From contig JAPLER010000096.1 of NCBI GenBank assembly GCA_026391115.1, positions 2,097 through 49,170 on the forward strand: a stretch of 47,074 bases of DNA. Reading direction: 5' to 3'. Position 1 is the first letter of the stretch, and each line of letters begins with the position of its first letter. Position numbers and translations under genes: made by a program. Shown here in pieces: positions 1 through 8,412 of the stretch. Under the pieces are notes generated by a model, which ran no database searches, was not told the origin of the DNA, and saw only the letters and a list, made by a program, of their open reading frames with translations. This DNA is from Bacteroidota bacterium (GTDB lineage Bacteria; Bacteroidota; Bacteroidia; Chitinophagales; Chitinophagaceae).

Positions 1-669
1 AGTTTTTATAATTTTTATTTCTTGTTGTTGATGATGAAATGCAGGTGCTAGCATCATTCTAAGATTTTTTACAAAGCTGTCAGCATCTGGTCTGTCTGCT
101 TTATTTACAACAAACATATTGGCTATTTCCATCAATCCCGCTTTCATTGTTTGTACTTCATCGCCAGCTTCTGGCACAAGCACAACCATTGTAATATCTG
201 CAAGTCCTGCAATTTCTATTTCACTTTGTCCAACGCCAACTGTTTCTACAATTATGTAATCAAAAGTTGCAGCTTTCATTACATCTGTTATCTCAATAAT
301 TTTTGGATGCAAACCACCCAAACTACCACGTGTAGCAAGGCTTCTAATAAAAACATTGGGATGATTATACCAATTGCTCATCCTAATTCTATCACCTAAC
401 ACAGCACCTAAATTAAATGGACTTGATGGATCAACACAAATGATTCCAACCTTTTTATTATCGTTAATGAGTTGTTCAATTATAGCATCTACCAAAGTGC
501 TTTTACCTGCACCTGGTGGTCCTGTAATGCCTATAACTGGTGTTGATGAATTGGTTAGCTGTTGCAAAAATTCAAAATAGCCATCATATTCATTTTCTAC
601 CAATGAAATGCAGCGTGCCAAAGCTTTTTGATTGCCTGCTTGTATTTGTTGCAACAAGTTTGTAAACAT
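1..669 (-). CDS. meaB: MeaB/ArgK-type GTPase, partial (C-terminus beyond window)
   Basis: This is a G3E-type P-loop GTPase that, in characterised members, protects and reloads adenosylcobalamin-dependent methylmalonyl-CoA mutase. Reading the complement from the ATG at 669 gives 223 uninterrupted codons running off the window edge. The P-loop GPPGAGKST lies at about residues 50-58. An IVETVGVGQSE stretch and a VVNKAD guanine-specificity motif follow, all typical of MeaB. A stop codon shortly upstream of the ATG fixes the start. It lies 25 nt after the stop of the DUF4105 gene on the same strand and probably ends an operon that includes cysS. The mutase itself is not visible. The family call is secure; the chaperone role is inferred from family knowledge. 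Confidence 0.93.
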   Translation of the reverse strand, partial: MFTNLLQQIQAGNQKALARCISLVENEYDGYFEFLQQLTNSSTPVIGITGPPGAGKSTLVDAIIEQLINDNKKVGIICVDPSSPFNLGAVLGDRIRMSNWYNHPNVFIRSLATRGSLGGLHPKIIEITDVMKAATFDYIIVETVGVGQSEIEIAGLADITMVVLVPEAGDEVQTMKAGLMEIANMFVVNKADRPDADSFVKNLRMMLAPAFHHQQQEIKIIKT

Positions 670-694
670 ACTTTGCTAAAGTAGTGTGTTGCTG

Positions 695-1861
695 TTAAAG
701 TTGTTGCACTTGCATTTTAGTTTTAATATTTTGCCATAAAGCTTTATAGCAAAACATATTGCTAAACACAAATGGAAACAGGGCCACATTAAATTGTTGA
801 GGTAGCAAAAACCAAAATACTACTGTTAAACCAGAGATGACAAGTCCAATTAAGAAATAGTTTTTTGCATAATTTGTTTTTTTATTAACTAAAAAGCAAG
901 CAATGATATTGGTTGGCAAAGCCCATAATAAATTATAGTTAGCAGCACAACTTTTATGATCGGTACCAAACCACATAAACAATAATAAGCAACCTAATAA
1001 ACCTGTTACAAATACTATAAAAATTGCATAATACCTGAATATAGTTTGAATAACTTTATGCTTAATATTGGCTAAAGCCACTACAATAACTGCAAGAAAA
1101 CTAAAAATAATTAGTGGTTGATGATTGTCTTTTTCTGTTGCAGGTATTGAAGCTTCATATTTTTTTCGGTCTGCTACAAAAATATTTTTTGTATTAAAGC
1201 TATCAACGCTATGCATAAAATAATCTGGTAAAAAAGTACTTTGTTCCATAGTTACAGGTACATCTATTTTAATGCCCAATAAAATATCAATACCCAATTT
1301 ACTCCAGCAAGCACCTGCACTATCTAAATATTGATACAACATATTTCTAAATGTTGTGCCTTGTGCTACAAGCTGCCAATTGCTTGTAAAACCTGTATTT
1401 TTTGTTAATACATCTCTTGCTCTGGTGGTGCAATTGTCAAATAAAAAATCGTATTTATAGTACTTGTTATTGCCACTAAGATTGTTAATTAAATATTGTT
1501 GAATAGTTTGTTTTTGTTGATTGGTAAGATGCAGTATTTGCTCATAAATAGTTCTGCCTTCTTGCAGATAGCTTGCAAAAAAATCATTGGCATTATCTAT
1601 ATTTAAGAAATAGTTAAGCTTGCCACGAACAAATTTTGAATAAAAATCCGGGTCGCTAAAGTCAAAAGTTCCATAGTTATAAAATAAATCTGTGTGGTTT
1701 GTCGAATCTATAATTCTTATGGCTGTATGCCCAAAAATGGAATATAAATCATTACCTGGAGCACAAGTAATAACACTTATTTGCAAATGAGTTGCTGAAT
1801 CTTGCTGAGAGTAAGATTTGAAACTGAATAATAGCAATAAAAAGAAAAATATTTTACGCAT
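695..1861 (-). CDS. DUF4105 / Lnb-like lipoprotein N-acyltransferase candidate
   Basis: This is a membrane protein with a periplasmic N-terminal DUF4105 domain. The family includes Lnb, reported as the lipoprotein N-acyltransferase of Bacteroides. From the ATG at 1861 the product has 388 residues. A signal or anchor segment (residues 4-18) is followed by the DUF4105 hallmarks: Cys33, the GHTAIR motif with His45, and DNCTTRARD with Cys144. About five hydrophobic spans fill the C-terminal part. An alternative ATG at 1885 would put eight residues before the obvious signal sequence, so I prefer 1861. The start overlaps the preceding gene's stop by 8 nt, which suggests translational coupling. The domain call is firm; the acyltransferase role is inferred from the family and from the many lipoproteins encoded nearby. 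Confidence 0.82.
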   Translation of the reverse strand: MRKIFFFLLLLFSFKSYSQQDSATHLQISVITCAPGNDLYSIFGHTAIRIIDSTNHTDLFYNYGTFDFSDPDFYSKFVRGKLNYFLNIDNANDFFASYLQEGRTIYEQILHLTNQQKQTIQQYLINNLSGNNKYYKYDFLFDNCTTRARDVLTKNTGFTSNWQLVAQGTTFRNMLYQYLDSAGACWSKLGIDILLGIKIDVPVTMEQSTFLPDYFMHSVDSFNTKNIFVADRKKYEASIPATEKDNHQPLIIFSFLAVIVVALANIKHKVIQTIFRYYAIFIVFVTGLLGCLLLFMWFGTDHKSCAANYNLLWALPTNIIACFLVNKKTNYAKNYFLIGLVISGLTVVFWFLLPQQFNVALFPFVFSNMFCYKALWQNIKTKMQVQQL

Positions 1862-2270
1862 TTGTTTTATTTTTTCTAGTAACAATTTTTAATGAGAATA
1901 AACCAGAAAGTGTAGTGATAGTATAAGCAAGAAGATAAATTATTTTTGTATCTTCTATAATTGTAACAGCTAAATAAACAAGGTTGATTAAAATAATTAC
2001 TCTGATAAAAAAGAGGATAACAGATATTTTATTAAAATATTTCTTGTATAGATATTTAGCAATAAACAAAACAAACAGTGAAGGAAGTGTTATTAAAAAA
2101 CCATAGAAAATAACTATAAAAATCATCTCAGTATCAAATAAGCCATCGTGAGTAAATTTTGTAGATAAAATGCTCAGTACACCAAATAGTAGAGACAATA
2201 TCAAATTTGCAAAAAGCCAAACTTTAAAAACATCAAATCTACTTAAATATAAATTTTGTCTTTCTTGCAT
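1854..2270 (-). CDS. Small integral membrane protein of unknown function
   Basis: I do not recognise this family. The 138-residue product starts at MQERQNLYL and has four likely membrane-spanning segments separated by short Lys/Arg-rich loops, ending in a basic tail. An upstream ATG at 2330 would add 20 residues but would overlap the end of cysS, in the conserved GMSWSL region. I therefore prefer 2270, 44 nt after the cysS stop. The gene overlaps the DUF4105 gene start by 8 nt, so the two are probably translated from one transcript. No catalytic motif is visible. It could be a small accessory partner of the DUF4105 protein, but only the gene arrangement supports that. Confidence 0.62.
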   Translation of the reverse strand: MQERQNLYLSRFDVFKVWLFANLILSLLFGVLSILSTKFTHDGLFDTEMIFIVIFYGFLITLPSLFVLFIAKYLYKKYFNKISVILFFIRVIILINLVYLAVTIIEDTKIIYLLAYTITTLSGLFSLKIVTRKNKTNA

Positions 2271-2314
2271 ATAGTAATTTTCGATATAGCGATAGTGAGA
2301 AATTTTGGTTCGAA

Positions 2315-3805
2315 TTAACTTAAACTCCAACTCATTCCACCATCTTTTTCATCTTTTAAATTAATGCCAGCAGCACCTAATTCGTTTCTTATTTTATCGC
2401 TGGTTACAAAATCTTTTTTAGCTTTTGCATCTTTACGCAGGCCTATTAAAACTTGTATAGCTTCGTCTAGTTTATTGTTACTTAAAGCAGCATTTTCATT
2501 TCTTAAACCAAAAACATCAAACAAATAATTGTGTAAAGTAGCTTTCAATAAATCAAGTCCAGTACTACTAATTTCTTCAGGCTTTACTTGTCCACCTTTT
2601 AAAGAGTTTACAATTGTCGAAAGTTCAAATAAATTGCCAATAGTTTTTGCAGTGTTAAAGTCATCATCCATACATTCTTTACAAGCTGCAGCTATACTTT
2701 CAATTTTGCTATCCAGTTCTGTTTTACTTGCACTGTTAACTGTCAACTGTAAACTATTCACTATATCTACCGCTTCCATCAAGCGTTTCAATCCTTTCTC
2801 AGCATCTTGCAATCCTTTTACATTTATATCTAATTCTGATGAATAGTGCGATTGTAAAAACAAAAATTTCAACACACTTGGTGCATAACCTTTATCTAAC
2901 AATGGATGATTGCCACTTACAAATTCCATTGGTAAGATAGAGTTACCAAGGCTTTTGCTCATTTTTTGACCATTGAAATTTAACATATTGGTATGTAGCC
3001 AATACTTTGCTCCACCATGTTTGCAACTACCTGTGTTTTGTGCTATCTCGCATTCGTGATGAGGGAATTTCAAGTCCATTCCACCACCATGTATATCAAA
3101 AGTTTCGCCCAAATATTTTGTGCTCATTGCACTGCATTCTAAATGCCAACCAGGAAAACCCTTACCCCAAGGGCTATTCCATTGCATAATATGCTCTGGA
3201 CTTGCTTTTTTCCACAAAGCAAAATCTATTGAATTTCTTTTTTCTTCTTGTCCATCTAAATCTCTGTAGCCAGCCATTAATTCATCAATATTTCTTCCGC
3301 TTAAAACGCCATAATTATGTTGGTCGTTATATTTTTTTACATCAAAATAAACAGAGCCACTTACTTCGTATGCAAAGCCATTTTTCAACAAGGTTTCAAT
3401 CATTTCAATTTGCTCAACAATATGTCCTGTTGCAGTTGGTTCAATAGTTGGAGGAATTGTGTTGAAAGCATCCATAATTCTATGAAAACTTACTGTGTAT
3501 TTTTGCACAATTTCCATTGGCTCCAGGCTTTCAAGTTTCGCTTGAGATTCCATTCTATTCACACCTTCGCCACGTTCATTTGTTAAATGTCCTGCATCTG
3601 TAATGTTTCTTACATATCTTACTTTATAGCCTAAAAAAGTAAGGTATCTGTAAATCATATCAAAAGAACTAAAAGTTCGCAAGTTGCCTACGTGTGGTTC
3701 ACTATAAACTGTTGGTCCACATACATACAAGCCAACGTGGTTGGGGATTATAGACTTAAATTCTTCTTTTTGACGTGTTAATGTGTTATATACTTTTAGA
3801 GGCAT
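2315..3805 (-). CDS. cysS: Cysteinyl-tRNA synthetase
   Basis: This cytosolic class I aminoacyl-tRNA synthetase charges tRNA-Cys. The 496-residue product has the HIGH-type motif PHVGN at 37-41 and KMSKS at 281-285. Zinc-ligand candidates are Cys29, Cys224 and His249, and the C-terminal region ends in the conserved GMSWSL. It is longer than the E. coli enzyme (461 residues). Part of the extra length is a linker near residues 349-358 that is encoded by a run of 7-nt repeats (see the repeat at 2732-2759). It lies 49 nt after a small secreted-protein gene and is followed by the membrane-protein, DUF4105 and meaB genes on the same strand. Identification is certain. Confidence 0.98.
   Translation of the reverse strand: MPLKVYNTLTRQKEEFKSIIPNHVGLYVCGPTVYSEPHVGNLRTFSSFDMIYRYLTFLGYKVRYVRNITDAGHLTNERGEGVNRMESQAKLESLEPMEIVQKYTVSFHRIMDAFNTIPPTIEPTATGHIVEQIEMIETLLKNGFAYEVSGSVYFDVKKYNDQHNYGVLSGRNIDELMAGYRDLDGQEEKRNSIDFALWKKASPEHIMQWNSPWGKGFPGWHLECSAMSTKYLGETFDIHGGGMDLKFPHHECEIAQNTGSCKHGGAKYWLHTNMLNFNGQKMSKSLGNSILPMEFVSGNHPLLDKGYAPSVLKFLFLQSHYSSELDINVKGLQDAEKGLKRLMEAVDIVNSLQLTVNSASKTELDSKIESIAAACKECMDDDFNTAKTIGNLFELSTIVNSLKGGQVKPEEISSTGLDLLKATLHNYLFDVFGLRNENAALSNNKLDEAIQVLIGLRKDAKAKKDFVTSDKIRNELGAAGINLKDEKDGGMSWSLS
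2732..2759. repeat. Heptamer tandem repeat inside cysS (ACTGTNA x3 plus one degenerate unit)
   Basis: The plus strand reads ACTGTTA, ACTGTCA, ACTGTAA and then ACTATTC, head to tail with an exact 7-nt period. The first three units total 21 nt, so they add seven codons to cysS without changing frame. They encode the SLQLTVN part of a linker in the C-terminal half of the enzyme, just before the conserved MDDDFNTA segment. It is directly visible in the sequence; its origin as an inserted or expanded element is inferred. Confidence 0.75.
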
Positions 3806-3854
3806 AATTCTTCTTTTCGGCTTTTGGTATTAATCTTTGATTTTGTTATTCAAC

Positions 3855-4235
3855 TTAAAAAGGTAATATCTGTTTTGCTACAATAAACTTTTTATTTTCA
3901 ATTAAAGCATCTGTTGCTTTATCAAAAACAGTAATGGTTACAGTATTATCTTTTATGTTACCAAGTTGATAAAAGTTCTTGGATAATTTATTTATTTCTC
4001 CACTTGTTGCTTTAAAATAATATTCTGCTTTTTGATTATTTTTTGATGCCAAAATCACAGCATTATCAATTTCAAAATATAGCGTGTCACTATTGGTTGT
4101 TCGTATTACACCATCATAAACTACTGGCTTTACAACAACAACTTTTGGTTGTTTTTTTACAGCCTGTTTTTTAGCTTGTGCATTTGTATTGATTGAATAA
4201 AGAGAGACAAAAATTAAAATCCAAAATTTGTTCAT
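3855..4235 (-). CDS. Small secreted protein, unknown function
   Basis: The 126-residue product begins with an N-terminal signal peptide (about residues 1-19, ending in NTNAQA). A short Lys/Val-rich stretch with AKKQAVKKQPKVVVVKP follows. The rest is a compact domain of predicted beta strands with no cysteines and no recognisable motif. I do not recognise a family. Such proteins in Bacteroidota usually stay in the periplasm. The gene precedes cysS by 49 nt on the same strand, and no terminator is visible between them, so cotranscription is plausible. The start ATG fits the signal peptide directly. Confidence 0.65.
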   Translation of the reverse strand: MNKFWILIFVSLYSINTNAQAKKQAVKKQPKVVVVKPVVYDGVIRTTNSDTLYFEIDNAVILASKNNQKAEYYFKATSGEINKLSKNFYQLGNIKDNTVTITVFDKATDALIENKKFIVAKQILPF

Positions 4236-4318
4236 ATTTAAAATGCTTTTTATTGTGGCGAAAATAATGTTTAACGTTAATTAATATTATAAAATCATAA
4301 ATGTTCAAAACCACAATA

Positions 4319-4326
4319 TACATTTG
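4319..4326 (+). promoter_or_regulatory. TAnnTTTG -7 element before the FkbM gene
   Basis: TACATTTG matches the Bacteroidota sigma-A -7 consensus and ends 18 nt before the ATG at 4345. No convincing -33 TTG is visible at the usual spacing. The predicted 5' leader is only about a dozen nucleotides. Confidence 0.5.
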
Positions 4327-4344
4327 TACAAATCAACCAACAAC

Positions 4345-5079
4345 ATGATTGCTTTTTTAGAGAAACTTAAATTACAACTTAGAGCCAACAAGTATAAAAA
4401 TAAAGATGATAAAGGAGGCATTGCCTACATTTTACAAAATATAAAAAATGGCGAAACCGTTTTAGATATTGGCTGCCACAAGGCTGGATATTTATTTTTT
4501 ATGCAACAAAAAGTAGGTAACAATGGCAAGGTGGTGGCATTTGAACCTCAAAGTTTATTGTATAATTACATAAAAAAAATTATTGCTGTGTGCAAATGGC
4601 AAAATGTAAAAGTTGAACATTTGGCATTGAGTGATAATAAAGGTGTAGTAACGCTGTTTATACCTACTAATACAAAAAGTAAAGCATCGTCTCCTGGGGC
4701 AACAATTGTTCACCAAAGCAATACAGACAATATTGATTTAACAGAACAAGTAGATACCAATACACTTGACACTTATTGCCTTGAAAATAATTTGCAACCT
4801 AATTTATTAAAAATAGATGTAGAAGGAAATGAGCTTAGAGTTTTAATGGGTGGTATTGAAATAATAAAAAAACATAAGCCTAAAATTTTGATAGAATGTG
4901 AAGCTAGACACGTGGGTAAAGAACAAGTAAACGAAACGTTTAACTACCTTTTACAACTAGGTTATAAAGGGTATTTTATCAATGATATTCATAAAGTAGA
5001 TTTAGAAAAATTCGATTTTGAACAGCACCAAAATACTAATGATATGAAACATTATTGCAACAATTTTGTATTTGAGTAA
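4345..5079 (+). CDS. FkbM-family SAM-dependent methyltransferase
   Basis: This is a 244-residue class I methyltransferase of the FkbM type. Motif I is VLDIGCHKAGY, with acidic residue and glycines for S-adenosylmethionine. The later segment LLKIDVEGNELRVL is the FkbM signature. Members O-methylate glycans, polyketides or lipids; the substrate here is unknown. A TTG codon at 4324 could extend the frame by seven residues. I chose the ATG at 4345 because a TACATTTG promoter element overlaps the TTG. It stands alone, divergent from the 3855-4235 gene, followed on the same strand by an AIM24-type gene 80 nt away. The family is well supported; the target is not predictable. Confidence 0.85.
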   Translation: MIAFLEKLKLQLRANKYKNKDDKGGIAYILQNIKNGETVLDIGCHKAGYLFFMQQKVGNNGKVVAFEPQSLLYNYIKKIIAVCKWQNVKVEHLALSDNKGVVTLFIPTNTKSKASSPGATIVHQSNTDNIDLTEQVDTNTLDTYCLENNLQPNLLKIDVEGNELRVLMGGIEIIKKHKPKILIECEARHVGKEQVNETFNYLLQLGYKGYFINDIHKVDLEKFDFEQHQNTNDMKHYCNNFVFE

Positions 5080-5159
5080 TTATTAAACCTCTTATAAAAA
5101 AGTATTGTAATAATTTGTAATAAAAAATATTTTTGATACACAAATAATAAAAAATTTAT

Positions 5160-5957
5160 ATGAGAAGCAATCACGAAATTGATTACAGAATTTATGGTGA
5201 GGAAATGCAATATGTTGAAGTTGAACTTGACCCACAAGAAACTGCTGTTGCAGAACCTGGTAGTTTTATGATGATGGATGATGGTTTACAAATGGAAACA
5301 ATTTTTGGTGATGGTAGTGCTCAACAAAACAATAGTTTATTGGGCAAATTATTTAGTGCAGGTAAAAGAATGTTGGTAGGCGAAAATTTATTTATGACAG
5401 CTTACACCAATGTGTCTAATACTAAAAGACAGGTGTGTTTTGCTGCTCCTTATGCAGGTAAAATTATACCACTAGATTTGCAGCAGTTGGGCGGAAAAGT
5501 AATTTGCCAAAAAGATGCTTTTTTATGTGCAGCTAAAGGAGTTTCCATTGGTATTGAGTTTCAAAAAAAATTAGGTACAGGTTTATTTGGTGGCGAAGGT
5601 TTTATAATGGAAAAATTGGAAGGCGATGGAATGGCTTTTTTACATGCTGGTGGTTATGTACTAGAAAAAATATTACAGCCTGGAGAATTAATTAAAATAG
5701 ACACTGGTTGTATTGTAGGCTTTACTGCAAATGTTGATTATGATATACAATTTGTTGGTGGTATTAAGAATACTTTATTTGGTGGCGAGGGTTTGTTTTT
5801 TGCAACGCTGCGAGGCCCAGGAAAAGTTTGGATTCAAAGTTTACCAGTGAGTAGATTGGCAAGTAGAATATTGGCTTATGGAAGTGTTGGTGGTAGAAAA
5901 GAAGAAGGCAGTGTTTTAGGTGGAATTGGAAACTTGTTAGATGGTGATAGATGGTAA
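5160..5957 (+). CDS. AIM24 / TIGR00266 family protein
   Basis: The 265-residue product belongs to the AIM24 (formerly DUF124) family, a trimeric beta-roll fold of unknown biochemical role found in bacteria and in the mitochondrial protein Aim24. The signs are the N-terminal YVEVELDPQETAVAEPGS motif and the repeated glycine-rich strands GLFGGEGF and LFGGEGLFF, with a VGFTANVDYDI segment between them. It has no signal peptide or membrane segment, so it is probably cytosolic. A perfect inverted repeat downstream at 5971-6010 terminates it. It shares no operon with an enzyme that would hint at function. Confidence 0.87.
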   Translation: MRSNHEIDYRIYGEEMQYVEVELDPQETAVAEPGSFMMMDDGLQMETIFGDGSAQQNNSLLGKLFSAGKRMLVGENLFMTAYTNVSNTKRQVCFAAPYAGKIIPLDLQQLGGKVICQKDAFLCAAKGVSIGIEFQKKLGTGLFGGEGFIMEKLEGDGMAFLHAGGYVLEKILQPGELIKIDTGCIVGFTANVDYDIQFVGGIKNTLFGGEGLFFATLRGPGKVWIQSLPVSRLASRILAYGSVGGRKEEGSVLGGIGNLLDGDRW

Positions 5958-5970
5958 AAAATTTCTTTGC

Positions 5971-6010
5971 ATACTAAAAAGGCGTCAAATTTTTGACGCC
6001 TTTTTAGTAT
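5971..6010. terminator. Bidirectional intrinsic terminator
   Basis: This is a 19-bp perfect inverted repeat with AAAAAGGCGTCAAA and its complement around a very short loop. It ends in A/T runs on both sides. It sits between the convergent AIM24 gene and the nitrilase gene and can serve both strands. Confidence 0.9.
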
Positions 6011-6013
6011 AAA

Positions 6014-6793
6014 TTATTTTATAAAAAAATCATCAACATCTTTCCAAAAAGGAAATTGTTCTCTTATTTCATCAATTACTTTTTTATCTATAGTAAATGT
6101 AAAAATATCTTCATCAAATGCTTTATGGTAAACAACTTCGCCCAAAGGACTAATAATCATACTATCGCCACTATGGTTAATATTGTTGCCATCTACACCA
6201 ACTCTATTTACTGCAATAACATAACATTGATTTTCAATAGCACGTGCAACTAGTAAACTCTTCCATGCATAATTTCTTTTTTCCGGCCAATTGGCAACAT
6301 AAATTAATATGTCGTACAGATTATCTTTTTCTTGTCTTGCCCATACAGGAAAACGCAGGTCATAACATATTTGCAAATTGATTTTAAAACCATTTACCTG
6401 AGCTATTAGTTTTTTATTTCCAGCTGTGTAATGCTTGTCTTCTCCAGCATACCTAAAACAATGGCGTTTATCATAAAAACCTAAATTTCCATTAGGTAAT
6501 GTCCAAATTATTCTGTTGTAATAGTGTCCATTTTCTTCAATCATTAAGCTGCCACATAAAATTATTTTATGCTTGGCTGCTATTTCTTTCATCCACTCAA
6601 CGCTAGTGCCATCAATAGTTTCAGCAAATAAATGTGGTTGCATACTAAAACCAGTTGTAAACATTTCTGGTAAAATAACAACTTGTGTTTTTTCTTTAAT
6701 GCTTTCTATTTTTTTAGTTAGCATTTCAAGATTAGCTTGCTTATCTTCCCAAAAAAGATGAGTTTGAATTAATGAGAATGTTAAGAATGACAT
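6014..6793 (-). CDS. Nitrilase-superfamily amidohydrolase (omega-amidase, YafV-like)
   Basis: This is a cytosolic carbon-nitrogen hydrolase. The Glu-Lys-Cys triad is visible as Glu43 (LPEMFTTGF), Lys109 (FYDKRHCF) and Cys143 (QICYDLRFPVW). The 259-residue length and the surrounding motifs match the YafV/omega-amidase branch, whose members hydrolyse alpha-ketoglutaramate or similar omega-amides. These remove toxic by-products of glutamine transamination. Substrate is inferred from motif similarity only. The gene is transcribed convergently with the AIM24 gene. A hairpin at 6814-6843 separates it from the upstream lipoprotein gene, so it probably has its own promoter. Confidence 0.87.
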   Translation of the reverse strand: MSFLTFSLIQTHLFWEDKQANLEMLTKKIESIKEKTQVVILPEMFTTGFSMQPHLFAETIDGTSVEWMKEIAAKHKIILCGSLMIEENGHYYNRIIWTLPNGNLGFYDKRHCFRYAGEDKHYTAGNKKLIAQVNGFKINLQICYDLRFPVWARQEKDNLYDILIYVANWPEKRNYAWKSLLVARAIENQCYVIAVNRVGVDGNNINHSGDSMIISPLGEVVYHKAFDEDIFTFTIDKKVIDEIREQFPFWKDVDDFFIK

Positions 6794-6813
6794 TTTTAAA
6801 ATTATTGATAAAT

Positions 6814-6843
6814 AAAAAAAGTAGCTATAAAAGCTGCTTTTTT
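6814..6843 (-). terminator. Intrinsic terminator after the 6855-7676 lipoprotein gene
   Basis: On the minus strand AAAGCAGCT pairs with AGCTACTTT, with one G-U pair, and a T run follows. It lies 12 nt after the lipoprotein stop codon and before the nitrilase start. Confidence 0.75.
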
Positions 6844-6854
6844 AAGAAAAATTT

Positions 6855-7676
6855 CTACAAACCTGCTGTGACATAGGCCTGTCCATTTGCATAAAGAGTC
6901 ATTACAAAACCTTTACTATTAACCCAATATCTATATTCAGTAAGTGTCACAGTTTGTTGTCCATTGGTAAAACCATAACTATTTAATAAACCATTTAAAG
7001 TGCTCTGAAAAAGAGGATTGGTACTTACGGATGTAGCAACTGTTCTTGTGTATTTTTGTATAACTACATTCATTGTACCACTGTAACCATTCAACTTCAA
7101 TGTTCCTGTAGCGATATTTTTACTTTTACCTGTGGTAGCCAAATTAACTGTAACAGGAATTGTGGCTCCACCATAAGTGGCATTTAAATTGAGAGATGAA
7201 CTAGCATTACTTTGAAAACTATCGTTATAGTTCAAAGGGAAGTTAGCTAATTTTAACACTGGGTTTTTAACCATTGCTCCATTTGCAATAGTTGCAGAAA
7301 TACCTGCAAGACTTAGATTAACATTATTTCCAAAATCGTCTCCCAATTCGTTCCAAATTGTGGCGTCTTTTTTGTAATAAGTAGAAATACCAATTGTTTG
7401 TCCTAATAAACTTGTACTAGCAGATGTCATATAAGTGGCACCAACAAATGAAGGATTGGTTGCTATTCGTTGTGTATCATTCCAAACTTTAGCAGTATTA
7501 GCATTTGAATAATCTAATGCTAAACTTGCTGATGCAGAAGGTATACTAATAATTCCACTATCCAGTTTGTATCCAGTTATAGGAACATTTACAGAAGTGT
7601 TGCCATTTCCACCATCATCTTTTTTGCATGAAACAATAGAGGCAGCAACGATTGCCATTAAAAATATTTTTTTCAT
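6855..7676 (-). CDS. Lipoprotein of unknown function, possibly surface exposed
   Basis: The 273-residue product has a signal peptide ending in a lipobox with Cys17 (ASIVSC). The next residues are KKDDGGNGN. A Lys followed by two acidic residues just after the lipidated Cys resembles the lipoprotein export signal described in Capnocytophaga, which targets lipoproteins to the cell surface. The mature part is rich in Ser, Asn, Thr and Ala and predicted to be beta-structured, ending in a YRYWVNSKGF segment. I do not recognise the domain. It is monocistronic, with a terminator at 6814-6843. Lipoprotein status is secure, surface exposure is inference. Confidence 0.75.
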   Translation of the reverse strand: MKKIFLMAIVAASIVSCKKDDGGNGNTSVNVPITGYKLDSGIISIPSASASLALDYSNANTAKVWNDTQRIATNPSFVGATYMTSASTSLLGQTIGISTYYKKDATIWNELGDDFGNNVNLSLAGISATIANGAMVKNPVLKLANFPLNYNDSFQSNASSSLNLNATYGGATIPVTVNLATTGKSKNIATGTLKLNGYSGTMNVVIQKYTRTVATSVSTNPLFQSTLNGLLNSYGFTNGQQTVTLTEYRYWVNSKGFVMTLYANGQAYVTAGL

Positions 7677-7734
7677 TGTTTAAAATTTGTGTTCAAAGTA
7701 AGTAACTTTTTTATTACAATTTTTTAAAAGCACA

Positions 7735-8250
7735 TTAAAGATATCTTTCTTTAATAATATTAATATGGTGCAGCAAATGACCAATTGTAATATAAGCAAT
7801 AGCATTTACAGATACTTTGTTATTGTTTGCAATGCCAAATTGTTGTAATTGTTCGTTATTTAGTGACTTAAAAAATAAATCGCTACTAGTTCTTAACGCT
7901 ACAAATTCATCTTTTAAATCTTGTAAACTTCTGTTTGCAGCATTGGCATTTTTAACATATACATCTTCATCAAAGCCCAATAAAGCCTGACTATCTTTTC
8001 GTGAAAAACGTAAAGCCCTGTATATAAATATTCTTTCTGTGTCTATCAAGTGTTGTATCAACTCTTTGATGGTCCATTTGGCTACAGCGTATGCATAATC
8101 TCCCTTTTGTTCAGGAATACTATTAATAAAATTAATAATTTCTTTACAGTGGTTATTAATGATAGTAGTAATATCGCATCCATTTACAAGCAAAATATAG
8201 TTGTGATAATATGGAGCGTATTCATTTTCTAATGGTCTTTCTGTATTCAT
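7735..8250 (-). CDS. DinB-like (YfiT/DinB_2 superfamily) protein
   Basis: The 171-residue product is a four-helix-bundle protein of the DinB superfamily, whose members often bind a metal through three histidines and may act as thiol-dependent transferases. Candidate ligands are the His of WTIKELIQHLIDTER and the His pair of GHLLHHINIIKERYL. I start it at the ATG at 8250 (MNTERPL) rather than 8295, which would add a Phe-rich stretch. The region just upstream of this start is duplicated as a 24-bp direct repeat (8249-8329). It is divergent from exbB. The physiological substrate is unknown. Confidence 0.75.
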   Translation of the reverse strand: MNTERPLENEYAPYYHNYILLVNGCDITTIINNHCKEIINFINSIPEQKGDYAYAVAKWTIKELIQHLIDTERIFIYRALRFSRKDSQALLGFDEDVYVKNANAANRSLQDLKDEFVALRTSSDLFFKSLNNEQLQQFGIANNNKVSVNAIAYITIGHLLHHINIIKERYL

Positions 8251-8329
8251 AAAATTAAAGAAGATTTGTTTTGTGAAAAAAAATAAAATAAGCATCTATA
8301 ATAAAATAAAATTAAAGAAGATTTGTTTT
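8249..8329. repeat. 24-bp direct repeat, two copies, in the DinB-like gene leader
   Basis: The 24-nt unit beginning ATAAAATTAAAGAAGATT occurs at 8249-8272 and again, identically, at 8306-8329. The start-to-start distance is 57 nt. On the minus strand the first copy abuts the start codon of the DinB-like gene, so the second looks like a duplicated leader. It lies in the divergent region with exbB. Confidence 0.85.
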
Positions 8330-8412
8330 TTAAAATTATTTTACAGTAAAATTGCCAACTCAAATATTTTTATAAACACTAATTTTTAAATCAAAAAAAA
8401 AACGATTGTATT

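Noticed and set aside
2250..2330. tRNA-like GGTTCGAA segment near 2308
   Set aside because: No cloverleaf arms or acceptor pairs surround it and it lies at the cysS 3' end; no tRNA was found anywhere in the window.
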